A DNA stretch of 33,781 bases from Chitinophaga pinensis (GCA_945876095.1 CAMCMP010000032.1:1-33781); one strand, 5' to 3'; positions 1-9,242 are shown, counted from the stretch's first letter. A program made the numbers and translations. The notes: generated by a model from the sequence alone, not told the origin.

Positions 1-284
1 CTAATTACTCTCATAAAAAAAAGAACAAAAAGGTCTTTATTAACACCATTGTTATCTTTTCAACAACAAGATGTGCATTTTATATTTTCGCATAATTTTA
101 CTAATTACAAACCTACTTAAGTTAAATACAGATTCACGAAAAGAGAAAAAAGAAATATTAAATAAAATATATATAATGTTGTAATATCAAGGAAAAATAA
201 AAGGGGGGCCTATAAAGAGAGTAAAAATGGGTCTATATACAATAAATTATACTATTTTTGCCGTCAATTTTAATATGTTTTAAT
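1..284. other. Non-coding leader upstream of the PpiD-like gene
   Basis: This AT-rich stretch contains no coding region that I can support. It has a run of six G (203-208) and a Bacteroidota -7 box near its right end. The first 14 bases read on the minus strand as ATG plus four codon starts running off the window, too little to call a gene. I see no tRNA-like fold or terminator here. Confidence 0.6.
253..260 (+). promoter_or_regulatory. -7 promoter box of the PpiD-like gene
   Basis: TATTTTTG matches the Bacteroidota -7 consensus TAnnTTTG and ends 24 bases before the ATG at 285. No convincing -33 TTG lies at the usual distance. The box overlaps an upstream in-frame TTG (258), which argues that translation starts at 285. 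Confidence 0.45.
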
Positions 285-2414
285 ATGCAGATAATACAAA
301 ATATTCGAGATAAAGGGGCAGCGTTAGTAATCGTTGTAATTGCGCTTAGTCTTATAGGCTTTATATTAATGGATGCAAAATCAGGAGGAAAAACAAGTTT
401 GTTTGGGGGAAACGCATCTACTAGTGTTGGTGAAGTAAATGGTGAACCAATTGAATATAAAGATTTTTCAGAAAAAGTAAAGCAAACGGAAGATCAATAC
501 GGCGGTCGTGTAAGCGGAAACCAAGTTTATGAGATACGCCAGTCTGTTTGGGATCAGTTGGTGGCAGAAAAAGTTATAATAAAAGAGTTTAAAAAACTAG
601 GACTTAGTTTTACTCCTAAGGAAATGAGCGCAATAATGTTTAGCCAAGACGCACCATATACATTAAAACAAGCGTTTACAGATAAACAAACAGGTCAATA
701 TGATATAAATAAAGTTCAAGAGTGGTGGAAAACCGCTAAAAAATCAAAAGACGAACAGAGAGCTGCAATAGAAGTACAAATAATAGAGCCAATGAAATTA
801 CAAACGTTATATAGTAAGTATAACGGGATGATTGCGGCAAGCGCCTACTACCCAAAATGGATGCAAAATAAAGATCTCGCTGAAAGAAACCAGTTTGCTA
901 GCATAAGCTATGTAGGTGTTCCATATAATGTAATAAACGACAACGAAATTAAAGTAAGCGACCCAGAAATAGTTGAATACATAACTAAAAAGAAGTCATT
1001 GTATAAGCAAGATGGTGGTAGATATATTAGTTATATATCTTTTAGCGCAAACCCTTCGGCTAATGATTCGTTAAAAACAAAAGAATCAATAGAGGCGTTA
1101 AAGTCGCCTTTTATAGCAGACACCAACGCAAATATTTTTCTAGCAAGAAACATGAGTACCATTAAATATTTTGATGGGTATACACTTAAATCAAAGCTAG
1201 CGATGGTTCAAAAAGATACAATTGCATCTTTGGCTTCGGGTAATGTATATGGACCTTATCTTGACGGCGGATCTTATGTATTGGCAAAAATGATGGGAAA
1301 CAGACAAATGCCAGATAGTGTAAGGGCTAGAACAATTTTAATAAGCACAAGGGATCTTCAAACAGGTCAACCGATCCTAGCAGATAGTATTGCAAAAAAA
1401 AGAATTGATAGTGTTTCCTCAGCAATTAAAGGAGGAGCAGACTTTAATTCAATGGTTTTACTTTATAGTGATGACAGGGTAAGCAAAGACAAGGGTGGGG
1501 TTTATGATTTTTCTTCTCTACAATTTCAAAACCTCCCAAAAGAATTTTCAGAAGCAGTATTTTATGGTACAACGGGAGATAAAAAAAGCGTTCATACAGA
1601 TGTTGGTTGGTATTATATAGAAGTAATTAATCAAAAGAATTTTGAAAAGGCATATAAAGTAGCCTATATGTCAAAGCAAATATTAGCAACAGATGAAACT
1701 GTTAATAATGCAAGCATGAAGGCAACCAGGTTGTCAGGAGAAAACAGGGACACTAAATCACTGGCTGCTTATGTTACAAAAAACGGAATTCAAAAAATAG
1801 ACGTTCCAACCATGATAACCCAAAACGAATACAGGTTGGGTTTATTGCAAGACGCAAGACAATTGATAAGGTGGGCATTTGAAGCAAAAGCAGGAGATGT
1901 GAGTGAGCCATTCAGCATTGAAGATCAGTTTGTGGTTGCGGCGGTAACAAAAGTTCAGACAGAGGGGCTTCCTGACGCAAACACAGTAAGACCTTCGGTA
2001 GAACCGATTATAAGGAAAGAAAAAAAGGCAGCCTTAATTAAAGAAAAATTATCAAAAGCAAATTCCTTAGAAACAGCAACCTCAATATATAATCAACCAA
2101 TAAGAATAGCGGGGGCAGACTCAACCCTTACTTTGGGTTCACAAATTATAAACGGTGTAGGCGACGAACCAAAAGTAATAGGTGCTGCTTTCAATAAAAA
2201 TCTACAAACAAAAATATCCGAACCAATTGTTGGAAACGGCGGAGTGTTTATGGTTAAAGTAAATACCATAGGAAGCCTACCAACCGAAACAGAAGAAACT
2301 GCCGCAATACAATCAACGGAACAAACAAGAGGTTTATTACAAAAATTATCAGCCTGGTTCGAGTCGTTAAAAAAAACGGCAGAGGTTAAAGATTATCGAA
2401 ATAAGCAATTTTAA
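285..2414 (+). CDS. PpiD/SurA-like membrane-anchored peptidyl-prolyl isomerase
   Basis: This 709-residue protein is probably a foldase that helps envelope and outer-membrane proteins fold in the periplasm. A single membrane anchor lies at about residues 11-29, preceded by a short charged cytoplasmic end, as in PpiD. A SurA_N-like chaperone domain follows at about 45-200. A parvulin-type PPIase domain lies at about 346-450, recognised by its order of elements (ARTILIS, ADFNSMVLLYSDD, KGGVYDF, VGWYYIEV). The C-terminal 250 residues look like a further chaperone region. An in-frame TTG at 258 would add nine residues, but it sits inside the promoter box, so I use the ATG at 285. The gene stands alone and ends in an intrinsic terminator. 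The family is confident; whether the PPIase domain is active cannot be judged from sequence. Confidence 0.88.
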   Translation: MQIIQNIRDKGAALVIVVIALSLIGFILMDAKSGGKTSLFGGNASTSVGEVNGEPIEYKDFSEKVKQTEDQYGGRVSGNQVYEIRQSVWDQLVAEKVIIKEFKKLGLSFTPKEMSAIMFSQDAPYTLKQAFTDKQTGQYDINKVQEWWKTAKKSKDEQRAAIEVQIIEPMKLQTLYSKYNGMIAASAYYPKWMQNKDLAERNQFASISYVGVPYNVINDNEIKVSDPEIVEYITKKKSLYKQDGGRYISYISFSANPSANDSLKTKESIEALKSPFIADTNANIFLARNMSTIKYFDGYTLKSKLAMVQKDTIASLASGNVYGPYLDGGSYVLAKMMGNRQMPDSVRARTILISTRDLQTGQPILADSIAKKRIDSVSSAIKGGADFNSMVLLYSDDRVSKDKGGVYDFSSLQFQNLPKEFSEAVFYGTTGDKKSVHTDVGWYYIEVINQKNFEKAYKVAYMSKQILATDETVNNASMKATRLSGENRDTKSLAAYVTKNGIQKIDVPTMITQNEYRLGLLQDARQLIRWAFEAKAGDVSEPFSIEDQFVVAAVTKVQTEGLPDANTVRPSVEPIIRKEKKAALIKEKLSKANSLETATSIYNQPIRIAGADSTLTLGSQIINGVGDEPKVIGAAFNKNLQTKISEPIVGNGGVFMVKVNTIGSLPTETEETAAIQSTEQTRGLLQKLSAWFESLKKTAEVKDYRNKQF

Positions 2415-2433
2415 AACCACAAAAAGAAATAGC

Positions 2434-2466
2434 AAAAAGCCAAACCTAGAAGTTTGGCTTTTTTAT
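2434..2466 (+). terminator. Intrinsic terminator after the PpiD-like gene
   Basis: A perfect 9-bp stem (AAGCCAAAC at 2437-2445, GTTTGGCTT at 2452-2460) with a 6-base loop is followed by a T-rich run and preceded by A's. This is a canonical rho-independent terminator 20 bases after the stop codon. Confidence 0.88.
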
Positions 2467-2508
2467 TATAAAAAAGATAGACAGCAAGAAGATTAAATAA
2501 TTATATTA

Positions 2509-2516
2509 TATTTTTG
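2509..2516 (+). promoter_or_regulatory. -7 promoter box of the hybrid regulator gene
   Basis: TATTTTTG matches TAnnTTTG, 39 bases before the ATG at 2556 and downstream of the preceding terminator. No clear -33 TTG is visible. Confidence 0.4.
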
Positions 2517-2555
2517 AAAAGATAAAATTTTCATATAACCCATACCTGTAAAAGT

Positions 2556-3731
2556 ATGTATAAAATAATATTGTTGATCGACATTTCTGAAGAGTATGGG
2601 CAAAATCTCACTAAGGGTATTGTAAAATATTCAAAAGAAAATGGACCGTGGGTTTTTTGTAAGATGCCTCTTTTTTACCGAGAAACACACGGAGTAGAAG
2701 GGATTGTCAAATTTGCAAAAGAGTGGGGAGCTAACGGAATAATTGCACACCTTGACAATGCGCTAGATATACAAAAAATTCACGAAGCAGGAATAAGTTT
2801 AATTGTTGAAGATTTCAAAGAAAGGTTTGAAGGAATATCAAATATTACAGGGGGCTATTTTGAAACAGGCCAAATGGGGGCAGAATATTTTATAAAAAAA
2901 GGGTTTAAACATTTTGGTTTTTATGGTTTTAAAAATATTGTGTGGTCCAGAGAAAGGTTTGAAGGGTTTCAAAGTCATTTATTAGACCACAAGCTAGTGG
3001 TACATGATTTTGATCAGGACTACCAGGGGGCACAATCCTTGTGGATTTATAAACCGTCTTTGCTAAGTCAATGGCTCAAATCTTTACCCAAGCCAATTGC
3101 AATAATGGCTTGTGATGACGAACGGGCACAACATATTACAGAGGCTTGTAAGCAGGCACAGATTCAAATACCAGAACATATAGCTGTGCTGGGCGTTGAT
3201 AATGATCAGATGACATGTAATTTATCTGACCCCCCGTTATCAAGTATTAATCTTGATACTGAAAAAGGCGGATACGAGGCGGCCAAATTAATGCACCAGC
3301 TTATTTCAAAAAAGAATTATGCGGCACACAATATTGTTGTAAAACCGACGCATATTATTACTCGTCAATCAACAGACATTACTTCCGCTAGCGATCAGTT
3401 AATTGCAAAGGCTTTAAAATTTATTCATCAAAACATAGGAGACAAAATAAATGTTTCAGATGTTTTAAAAGAGGTGCCGCTTTCAAGAAGATCTTTCGAA
3501 AAAAGATTCTATGATATTACAGGTGTTGCGGTCTATAAATATATATACAATCTAAAAATCCAAAAATTTGCAGAACGATTGCTGGAAACAAATAAAACAG
3601 TATCAGAAATTGCCATGGAATCAAGCTTTGCATTAAGTAATAATATTTCTAGACAGTTCAAACAAGTAAAGGGCTGCACCCCAAAAGAGTATAGAAAACA
3701 GCACATAAATAAAAAAATGTCTGAAGAATAG
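2556..3731 (+). CDS. XylR-like transcription regulator (LacI-type sensor fused to AraC DNA-binding domain)
   Basis: This 391-residue regulator has a LacI/periplasmic-binding-protein-like ligand domain (about 1-270) fused to a C-terminal AraC/XylS double helix-turn-helix domain (about 282-385). The sensor is recognised by MACDDERAQHITEAC, IPEHIAVLGVDND and PPLSSINLD, the usual closing motifs of LacI-type effector domains. The second helix-turn-helix includes VSEIAMESSF and is followed by FKQVKGCTPKEYRK, a classic AraC ending. There is no N-terminal LacI DNA-binding domain, matching the E. coli XylR architecture. The EEP-family gene follows after 23 bases, so the two are probably co-transcribed. 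Family members usually sense sugars. The effector here is unknown, and control of the amine operon downstream is possible but unproven. Confidence 0.88.
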   Translation: MYKIILLIDISEEYGQNLTKGIVKYSKENGPWVFCKMPLFYRETHGVEGIVKFAKEWGANGIIAHLDNALDIQKIHEAGISLIVEDFKERFEGISNITGGYFETGQMGAEYFIKKGFKHFGFYGFKNIVWSRERFEGFQSHLLDHKLVVHDFDQDYQGAQSLWIYKPSLLSQWLKSLPKPIAIMACDDERAQHITEACKQAQIQIPEHIAVLGVDNDQMTCNLSDPPLSSINLDTEKGGYEAAKLMHQLISKKNYAAHNIVVKPTHIITRQSTDITSASDQLIAKALKFIHQNIGDKINVSDVLKEVPLSRRSFEKRFYDITGVAVYKYIYNLKIQKFAERLLETNKTVSEIAMESSFALSNNISRQFKQVKGCTPKEYRKQHINKKMSEE

Positions 3732-3754
3732 GCCTTCTGCAAAATTATGTTATA

Positions 3755-4534
3755 ATGAATGTAATGACTTTTAATATCAGGTGTGATAAATCAAGCGATT
3801 TGGAAAACGCCTGGCAATATAGAAAAGATTTTACTTCAGAAATGATCAATTTTTATGAAGTCGATATTTTAGGAACGCAAGAAGTATTAACAAGCCAACT
3901 CAATGATTTATTAGAAAGACTTCCTGGATATAAATTTTTAGGCGTAGGGCGAACTGATGGAAAAGAAGCAGGAGAACACTGCGCTATATTTTACAAATCT
4001 CCAAAATTTGACGTTGAAAGTGATGGACATTTTTGGTTAAGCAAAAAGCCCCGAGAACCCGGTTCAAAAGGCTGGGATGCGGCATGCGAGAGAATAGTAA
4101 CTTGGGCTATTTTTAATGAGAAAAAAACAGGAGTAAAATTTGTTGTTTTTAACACCCATTTTGATCACATAGGAGAGTTGGCAAGAAAAGAAAGTGCAAA
4201 ATTATTAAAGAAAAAAATTGTTGAAATTGCAGGAGATCTCCCAGTAATTCTAACGGGCGACTTAAACCTTCCTCCAGAAGCAGAGGCGGTTAAGAGTTTG
4301 CTGGAGGGAGATTTTTTATTAGAAGCAAGAAAGTCTTCAAATTTTGTATACGGACCCCCTTGGAGCTTTCATGATTTTGGAAAAATTCCTACGACTTACA
4401 GAAAGCTAATTGATTATATATTGGTAGACAAAAGAATAAAGGTTAACAAATATGCTTGTATTTTCGAAACACATAATTCTGTTTTTTTGTCTGACCACAA
4501 TCCAGTGTTGGCTGAAATAGAATTTGTGCCATAA
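3755..4534 (+). CDS. Endonuclease/exonuclease/phosphatase (EEP) family hydrolase, cytosolic
   Basis: This 259-residue metal-dependent phosphodiesterase or phosphatase of the DNase I/EEP fold has all its core residues: N7 (MTFNIR), E43 (GTQEV), H135 (NTHFDH), D169/N171 (GDLN), D220 (LIDYILV) and D247/H248 (SDHNP). It has no signal peptide or membrane segment, so it should act in the cytoplasm. Related proteins hydrolyse nucleic acids, phosphoinositides, sphingomyelin or small sugar phosphates, and the sequence does not say which. It sits 23 bases behind the hybrid regulator and is probably in its operon. An AT-rich hairpin overlaps its stop codon, and a separate promoter box precedes the next gene. 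Confidence 0.85.
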   Translation: MNVMTFNIRCDKSSDLENAWQYRKDFTSEMINFYEVDILGTQEVLTSQLNDLLERLPGYKFLGVGRTDGKEAGEHCAIFYKSPKFDVESDGHFWLSKKPREPGSKGWDAACERIVTWAIFNEKKTGVKFVVFNTHFDHIGELARKESAKLLKKKIVEIAGDLPVILTGDLNLPPEAEAVKSLLEGDFLLEARKSSNFVYGPPWSFHDFGKIPTTYRKLIDYILVDKRIKVNKYACIFETHNSVFLSDHNPVLAEIEFVP

Positions 4535-4555
4535 TTTTCAGCCAAAGAAAATTAT
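4531..4555. repeat. AT-rich hairpin at the end of the EEP gene
   Basis: ATAATTTTC (4531-4539) and GAAAATTAT (4547-4555) form a perfect 9-bp stem with a 7-base loop. The stop codon lies inside the stem. No T-run follows, so it is a weak terminator candidate or an mRNA 3'-end structure. Confidence 0.45.
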
Positions 4556-4631
4556 AGAATAACACCGGGACTAGATTTAAGGGAAATAATTAAGCGATTT
4601 AAAAAACATGATGATAATTAATTTTAAGTAC

Positions 4632-4639
4632 TACTTTTG
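4632..4639 (+). promoter_or_regulatory. -7 promoter box of the amine-utilisation operon
   Basis: TACTTTTG is an exact TAnnTTTG match that ends 29 bases before the permease ATG at 4669. It is the best promoter candidate for the five-gene run 4669-10683, making that run independent of the regulator-EEP pair. No clear -33 TTG is seen. Confidence 0.5.
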
Positions 4640-4668
4640 AAAGACAAGAAAAAACGACGCCAAAAACT

Positions 4669-5967
4669 ATGGCAACTGGCAAACTTAAGCAAACATTAAC
4701 ACCCACCCTTTTATGGGGTTTAGGCGTTGGATATGTAATATCTGGAATGTATTTTGGTTGGAATCTTGGGTTAGAAAAAGGGGGGACTTTCGGTATGGCA
4801 ATGGCCACCCTGTTGGTTATCATTTTATATACTTGTTTTAGTTTTTCTTATGCAGAGTTAGCCTGTGCTATACCCAAAGCGGGCGGAGTGTATGATTATA
4901 CTGAGAGGGCATTTAAAAAAGACATCGGTTTTATAGCGGGTCTTGCACAGATAATTGAATTTGTATTTGCACCTCCGGCCATAGCTCTTGCCATAGGGTC
5001 TTATTTTAATTTAGCCTTTCCGCAAATACCCATTTTGCCTGCCGCCATTTCGGTTTATTTGATTTTTATGACTTTAAATATTTATGGGGTAAAAGCGGCG
5101 GCTAGTTTCGAGTTAATTGTTACCATTTTGGCTGTGGGTGAATTATTGCTTTTTACCACTTTGACTCTTCCCCATTTTTCATTTGATCATTTTAGTCAAA
5201 ATCCTTTTCCCAACGGGTGGGGGGGTGCTTTTGCAGCCATTCCTTTTGCGATTTGGTTTTTTTTAGGGATAGAAGGCGTAGCAAATGTTGCAGAAGAAAC
5301 AATTAATCCCCAAAGAGACATTTTAAAAGGCTTTGGCTGGGCACTGATTACCCTGGTAATATTATGTGTATTGGTTTTTTTTGCTTCTATCGGAATTGGC
5401 GGTTGGCAAAGCATAGTTTATTTTTCTGATGGCACTAGTTCAGACTCGCCATTGCCTCTTGCTCTTGGACAGATTTTCCCCTCAGACCATTTATTTTATA
5501 AATTATTAATTGGTATTGGTTTGTTTGGCTTGGTAGCTTCTTTTCATGGGCTGCTATTGGCTAGCGGTCGTGCAACATTTGAATTTGGAAAAATTGGTAA
5601 CGCGCCTAAAATTTTAGGAAAGGTGCATACAAAATTTAAAACTCCTGCAAATGCACTTTTGTTTAATTCTATTTTAGGCGTTATTATTCTTTGTACAGGA
5701 AAAACTGCAGAAATTATAATTATATCAGTTTTTGGTGCACTTACATTGTATATTTTTTCAATGATGGCGGTATTAAAACTTCGGAAAATGTCTCCCGAAA
5801 TGAATCGACCATTTCGTGTTCCATTTTATCCATTTACTCCTATACTGGCCTTGGTGTTAGCAATTATTTGTTTAATTGCACTTTGTTATTATAATGTTCT
5901 CTTGGCGGTTTGCTATTTCGGAATACTACTTTTCTTTTTTATACTTTATAAAATTATTAAAAAATGA
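4669..5967 (+). CDS. eat: Ethanolamine permease-type APC transporter (EAT family)
   Basis: This 432-residue inner-membrane transporter has about 12 hydrophobic segments. The sequence closely follows the ethanolamine permease branch of the APC superfamily: an early GVGYVISGMYFGWNLGL stretch, AELACAIPKAGG, the EFVFAPPAIA helix, LNIYGVKAAASFE, and IPFAIWFFLGIEGVANVAEE. The last of these is a hallmark of this branch. It is expected to import ethanolamine or a similar small amino alcohol. Its stop codon overlaps the start of the ligase gene by four bases (ATGA), so the two are translationally coupled. This supports the ligase acting on the imported amine. The alternative is another amine or amino-acid substrate within APC. 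Confidence 0.85.
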   Translation: MATGKLKQTLTPTLLWGLGVGYVISGMYFGWNLGLEKGGTFGMAMATLLVIILYTCFSFSYAELACAIPKAGGVYDYTERAFKKDIGFIAGLAQIIEFVFAPPAIALAIGSYFNLAFPQIPILPAAISVYLIFMTLNIYGVKAAASFELIVTILAVGELLLFTTLTLPHFSFDHFSQNPFPNGWGGAFAAIPFAIWFFLGIEGVANVAEETINPQRDILKGFGWALITLVILCVLVFFASIGIGGWQSIVYFSDGTSSDSPLPLALGQIFPSDHLFYKLLIGIGLFGLVASFHGLLLASGRATFEFGKIGNAPKILGKVHTKFKTPANALLFNSILGVIILCTGKTAEIIIISVFGALTLYIFSMMAVLKLRKMSPEMNRPFRVPFYPFTPILALVLAIICLIALCYYNVLLAVCYFGILLFFFILYKIIKK

Positions 5968-7313
5968 GTAACGAGGAAATTTTAGATTATGTTAGTAAGC
6001 ACCCCTCCGGCAGGGTAAAGGTGGCTGTAGCAGACATTGATGGTGTACTTCGAGGAAAATATATTTCGAGTGAAAAGTTTTTATCAGTTGCCAAAAGCGA
6101 GTTGGGGTTTTGCGCAGTAATTTTTGGCTGGGATATGGCCGATCAGGCTTATGATAACAATAGCTATACAGGGTGGCACACGGGCTACCCAGATGCAAAA
6201 GTAAAGCTGAGCATTAATAGTTTTAGAAAAATTCCTTGGGAAAATGACTTGCCTTTTTTTCTAGGTGAGTTTATTGACGATGCAGGCAATCCTCTTGAAG
6301 TTTGTCCTCGACAGTTGTTAAAAAAAATTATACGACAGGCAACAGATCTTAGTTATGAAGCAAAATTCGCCCAAGAGTTTGAGTGGTTTAATTTTGTAGA
6401 AACATCTAAAAGTTTTGCAGATAAAGAGGGTAAAAATTTAACCCCCCTCACACCAGGGATGTTTGGATATTCTATTTTAAGAAGCAGTGAAAGAAATGAT
6501 TTTTTCTCAGCGCTTTTTGATCAACTAAAAAAATTTGATATACCATTAGAGGGCCTTCATACAGAAACAGGACCAGGAGTATATGAGGCAGCTATTACTT
6601 ATAGCGATGCATTAATGGCTGCCGATAACGCGGTTCTATTTAAAACCGCCGTTAAAGAGATTGGGTATAAACACGGCATATTAGCTAGTTTTATGGCCAA
6701 GATAAATGAAAATTTACCAGGCTGTAGTGGCCATGTTCATCAATCACTTTGGTGCGGAAGTATCAATTTATTTTATGATGCCAATGAACCCAACCAAATG
6801 AGTAAAATGATGCAGCAATACATTGCGGGCCAACTTTATTGTCTGCCCCATATTTTACCCATGGTTGCGCCAACAATTAATTCATATAAGCGTTTAGTGG
6901 AAGGAGCTTGGGCTCCCACCACTGTAACTTGGGGTAATGATAACAGAACGGTAGCGCTGCGTACTTTAACAAGCGGTAGTAAATCTTGTCGTTTAGAAAC
7001 AAGGGTAGTGGGAAGTGATACCAACCCTTATTTAGCATTGTCTGCCTGTTTGGCCTCTGGTTTGTATGGCATTAAAAATCAGTTGACCCTACAGCAAGCT
7101 ACAGAAGGAAATGGTTATAAAGATGAAACACATGGAAGGTTCCCTAAAAGTTTAGAAGAGGCCAATCAAGCTATGAAAAATTCGGAGGTGGCAAAAGAAA
7201 TTTTTGGTGATAAATTCGTTCAGCATTTTACACAGACGCGAGATTGGGAGGTTCGTCAATTTGCTAAAGCGGTAACCGACTGGGAAACCAAAAGATATTT
7301 AGAGATTATTTGA
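5964..7313 (+). CDS. Gamma-glutamylamine synthetase (glutamine synthetase family)
   Basis: This 449-residue glutamine-synthetase-fold ligase is predicted to join glutamate to an amine using ATP. The catalytic core is intact: E138/E140 (QEFEWF), E201 and E208 (TETGPGVYEAA), H257/H259 (SGHVHQSL), R310 (NSYKRL), R328 and R333 (DNRTVALR), and E345 (RLETR). The N-terminal loop that in true glutamine synthetase carries the ammonium-site Asp in a DGSS motif reads FGWDMAD here. This fits a ligase that takes a bulkier amine, like PuuA, IpuC and actinobacterial GlnA4. Coupling to an ethanolamine permease points to gamma-glutamylethanolamide as product. A housekeeping ammonium-assimilating role is less likely, because the neighbours are catabolic. 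Confidence 0.85.
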   Translation: MSNEEILDYVSKHPSGRVKVAVADIDGVLRGKYISSEKFLSVAKSELGFCAVIFGWDMADQAYDNNSYTGWHTGYPDAKVKLSINSFRKIPWENDLPFFLGEFIDDAGNPLEVCPRQLLKKIIRQATDLSYEAKFAQEFEWFNFVETSKSFADKEGKNLTPLTPGMFGYSILRSSERNDFFSALFDQLKKFDIPLEGLHTETGPGVYEAAITYSDALMAADNAVLFKTAVKEIGYKHGILASFMAKINENLPGCSGHVHQSLWCGSINLFYDANEPNQMSKMMQQYIAGQLYCLPHILPMVAPTINSYKRLVEGAWAPTTVTWGNDNRTVALRTLTSGSKSCRLETRVVGSDTNPYLALSACLASGLYGIKNQLTLQQATEGNGYKDETHGRFPKSLEEANQAMKNSEVAKEIFGDKFVQHFTQTRDWEVRQFAKAVTDWETKRYLEII

Positions 7314-7385
7314 TAAACAAAATTTCTAATAGTGATCTTATAATTTATTTCTAAAAATTATTTTTTAATATTTATATATTTTTCG

Positions 7386-8525
7386 ATGTCAATTGTTCAA
7401 TTTAATTTTCCTACCACCATTCGATTTGGTGCGGGCGCTGTTGCCGAATTACCAGCGTATTTAAAAAGTAACCATTTAAAAAAACCATTGGTTGCAACAG
7501 ATCCAACAATTGCGGGACTAGGTTTTTTTAAAGAGATTGTTGCAAGCCTAAATGCCCAAGGAATACAAGTAACCGTTTTCCATGATATCCATAAAAATCC
7601 GGTTAAAAGCGATGTTTATAAAGGTGTAGATGCATATGATGCAGCAGACTGTGATTGTATAATTGGTATTGGTGGCGGTGCCGCTATTGATGTGTCAAGA
7701 GCAATTTTATTGCGCACAAATCACCGGGAAGATTTATTTAAATACGATGATTTGATAGGAGGCGACGTTTATGTTACCAATGAAGTACCCCATTTTATTA
7801 CTATCCCAACCACCGCGGGCACAGGTAGTGAAGTAGGCCGCTCAGCAATTATTTCTGACGATGAAACGCACCAGAAAAAAATCCTCTTTTCTCCAAAATT
7901 ACTTGCAAAAATAGTTTTTGCAGATCCGCTTTTAACAATGGATTTACCTCCGTTTATTACAGCGGCTACAGGGATGGACGCATTGACTCATAACATGGAG
8001 GCGTTTATTGCGAAAAATTATCATCCAATTTGTGATGGTATCGCACTAGAGGGAATTCGTTTGATAGCTACATTTATAGAAGACGCTGTAAAAAACCCTA
8101 CCATTGAATCTCGCTCAAATATGCTGTTGGCATCAATGATGGGGGCAATTGCTTTTCAAAAAGGTCTAGGAGTAGTTCACTCTTTAGCTCACCCGCTTTC
8201 AAGTTTGTTGGATACTCACCATGGCCTTGCCAATGCGGTTAATCTTCCTTATGGCATGCAGTTTAACATAGAAGGGTTTGAAGAAAAATTTGTACGCATG
8301 GCTAAAGCCCTTGGTATAAAAAATGAAACCGGACAGGGCGTGGTGGATTATTTGTTTGATCTAAATGATAGATTAGGTATTCCAAAGAAACTAAATGGCA
8401 TCGGTGTAAAACCAGAGCACTTGGATACTTTAGCAGATCTTGCTTATGCAGATTTTGCACATCCTAACAATCCTAAGCCGGTTAGTAGGGACAACTTTAA
8501 ATTATTATACGAAACCGCATTGTAA
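7386..8525 (+). CDS. Iron-containing alcohol dehydrogenase
   Basis: This 379-residue type III NAD(P)-dependent alcohol dehydrogenase should oxidise a primary alcohol to an aldehyde. The cofactor loop is GIGGGAAID (94-102), followed by TTAGTGSEVG (142-151). The metal ligands are all present: D198 and H202 (GMDALTHNMEA), H265 (VVHSLAHPL) and H279 (THHGLANA). It lies 72 bases behind the ligase, on the same strand, and three bases before the hydrolase. In this setting the likely substrate is the hydroxyl of gamma-glutamylethanolamide. Its presence distinguishes the locus from a putrescine pathway, which uses a flavin oxidase (PuuB) at this step. The physiological alcohol is inferred only. Confidence 0.88.
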   Translation: MSIVQFNFPTTIRFGAGAVAELPAYLKSNHLKKPLVATDPTIAGLGFFKEIVASLNAQGIQVTVFHDIHKNPVKSDVYKGVDAYDAADCDCIIGIGGGAAIDVSRAILLRTNHREDLFKYDDLIGGDVYVTNEVPHFITIPTTAGTGSEVGRSAIISDDETHQKKILFSPKLLAKIVFADPLLTMDLPPFITAATGMDALTHNMEAFIAKNYHPICDGIALEGIRLIATFIEDAVKNPTIESRSNMLLASMMGAIAFQKGLGVVHSLAHPLSSLLDTHHGLANAVNLPYGMQFNIEGFEEKFVRMAKALGIKNETGQGVVDYLFDLNDRLGIPKKLNGIGVKPEHLDTLADLAYADFAHPNNPKPVSRDNFKLLYETAL

Positions 8526-8528
8526 ATT

Positions 8529-9242
8529 TTGTCTACTCCCATCATCATCGGCATCAGTTTTTCAGAAACAAAGTATTCCAATTATCCTGCATGGATTAGC
8601 GGTGAAGATAGCAGCATTCAAATAGTAGCGCTTAGCTGGGAAAAACAAAATATAGAGGACTTTAATAAATGTCATGGACTTGTATTAAGCGGTGGAGTTG
8701 ACATAGATCCTTTTTATTATGAATCAGGTATTTCAACTTATCCAAATCAGCCTGCGGAATGGAATCGAAAGAGAGATCAGTTTGAGTTGGATTTATTTCA
8801 TGTTGCAGCACAAAAAAAAACACCCATTCTTGGAGTTTGTAGAGGGTTGCAGCTGGTAAATGTAGCATTAGGAGGAACGCTATTGAGTGATATTGAGTCG
8901 ATAGGAAAACCGAATCACCGGTCAAGTGAGGGTATAGACCATATTCATGTACTTCAATTATTAGAGGGCAGCTTATTGCAAGGTATAACAATGATTCATG
9001 AGGGCGAGGTTAATAGCGCTCACCACCAGTGTATAAATAAGGTTGCTGATTCATTGGTTGTAAATTGTATTTCTCAGCCTGACGGTATAATAGAGGGCAT
9101 TGAGTGGAAAGAAAAACAAAATCGCTCACCGATGATTTGTGTTCAATGGCATCCCGAAAGAATAATTAATAAAGAGCAAAACCCCCTATCTAGTAATATC
9201 CGCGAATGGTTTTTGTCTGAGGCCCAAAAATATTGTATCTAA
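8529..9242 (+). CDS. PuuD-like gamma-glutamyl hydrolase (class I glutamine amidotransferase fold, peptidase C26)
   Basis: This 237-residue cytosolic hydrolase is expected to cleave gamma-glutamyl amides. The catalytic triad is C104 in the nucleophile elbow (GVCRGLQL), H208 and E210 (QWHPE). LSGGVDIDP (53-61) and the substrate-side HHQ motif (165-167) match the PuuD/YvdE group. There is no ATG at the right place. The TTG at 8529, three bases after the dehydrogenase stop, gives an N-terminus (STPIIIGISFSETKYSNYP) like homologues. In the proposed pathway it releases glutamate and the oxidised product (glycine, if ethanolamine is the substrate). It precedes the aldehyde dehydrogenase by 76 bases. 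Confidence 0.85.
   Translation: MSTPIIIGISFSETKYSNYPAWISGEDSSIQIVALSWEKQNIEDFNKCHGLVLSGGVDIDPFYYESGISTYPNQPAEWNRKRDQFELDLFHVAAQKKTPILGVCRGLQLVNVALGGTLLSDIESIGKPNHRSSEGIDHIHVLQLLEGSLLQGITMIHEGEVNSAHHQCINKVADSLVVNCISQPDGIIEGIEWKEKQNRSPMICVQWHPERIINKEQNPLSSNIREWFLSEAQKYCI

Noticed and set aside
1..14. Minus-strand ATG followed by open codons at the left edge
   Set aside because: Only 14 bases are visible, with no recognisable peptide. It could be the start of a divergent gene but cannot be supported.
258..284. Nine-residue N-terminal extension of the PpiD-like protein from a TTG codon
   Set aside because: The TTG overlaps an exact -7 promoter box, and the extension places odd residues ahead of a standard membrane anchor.
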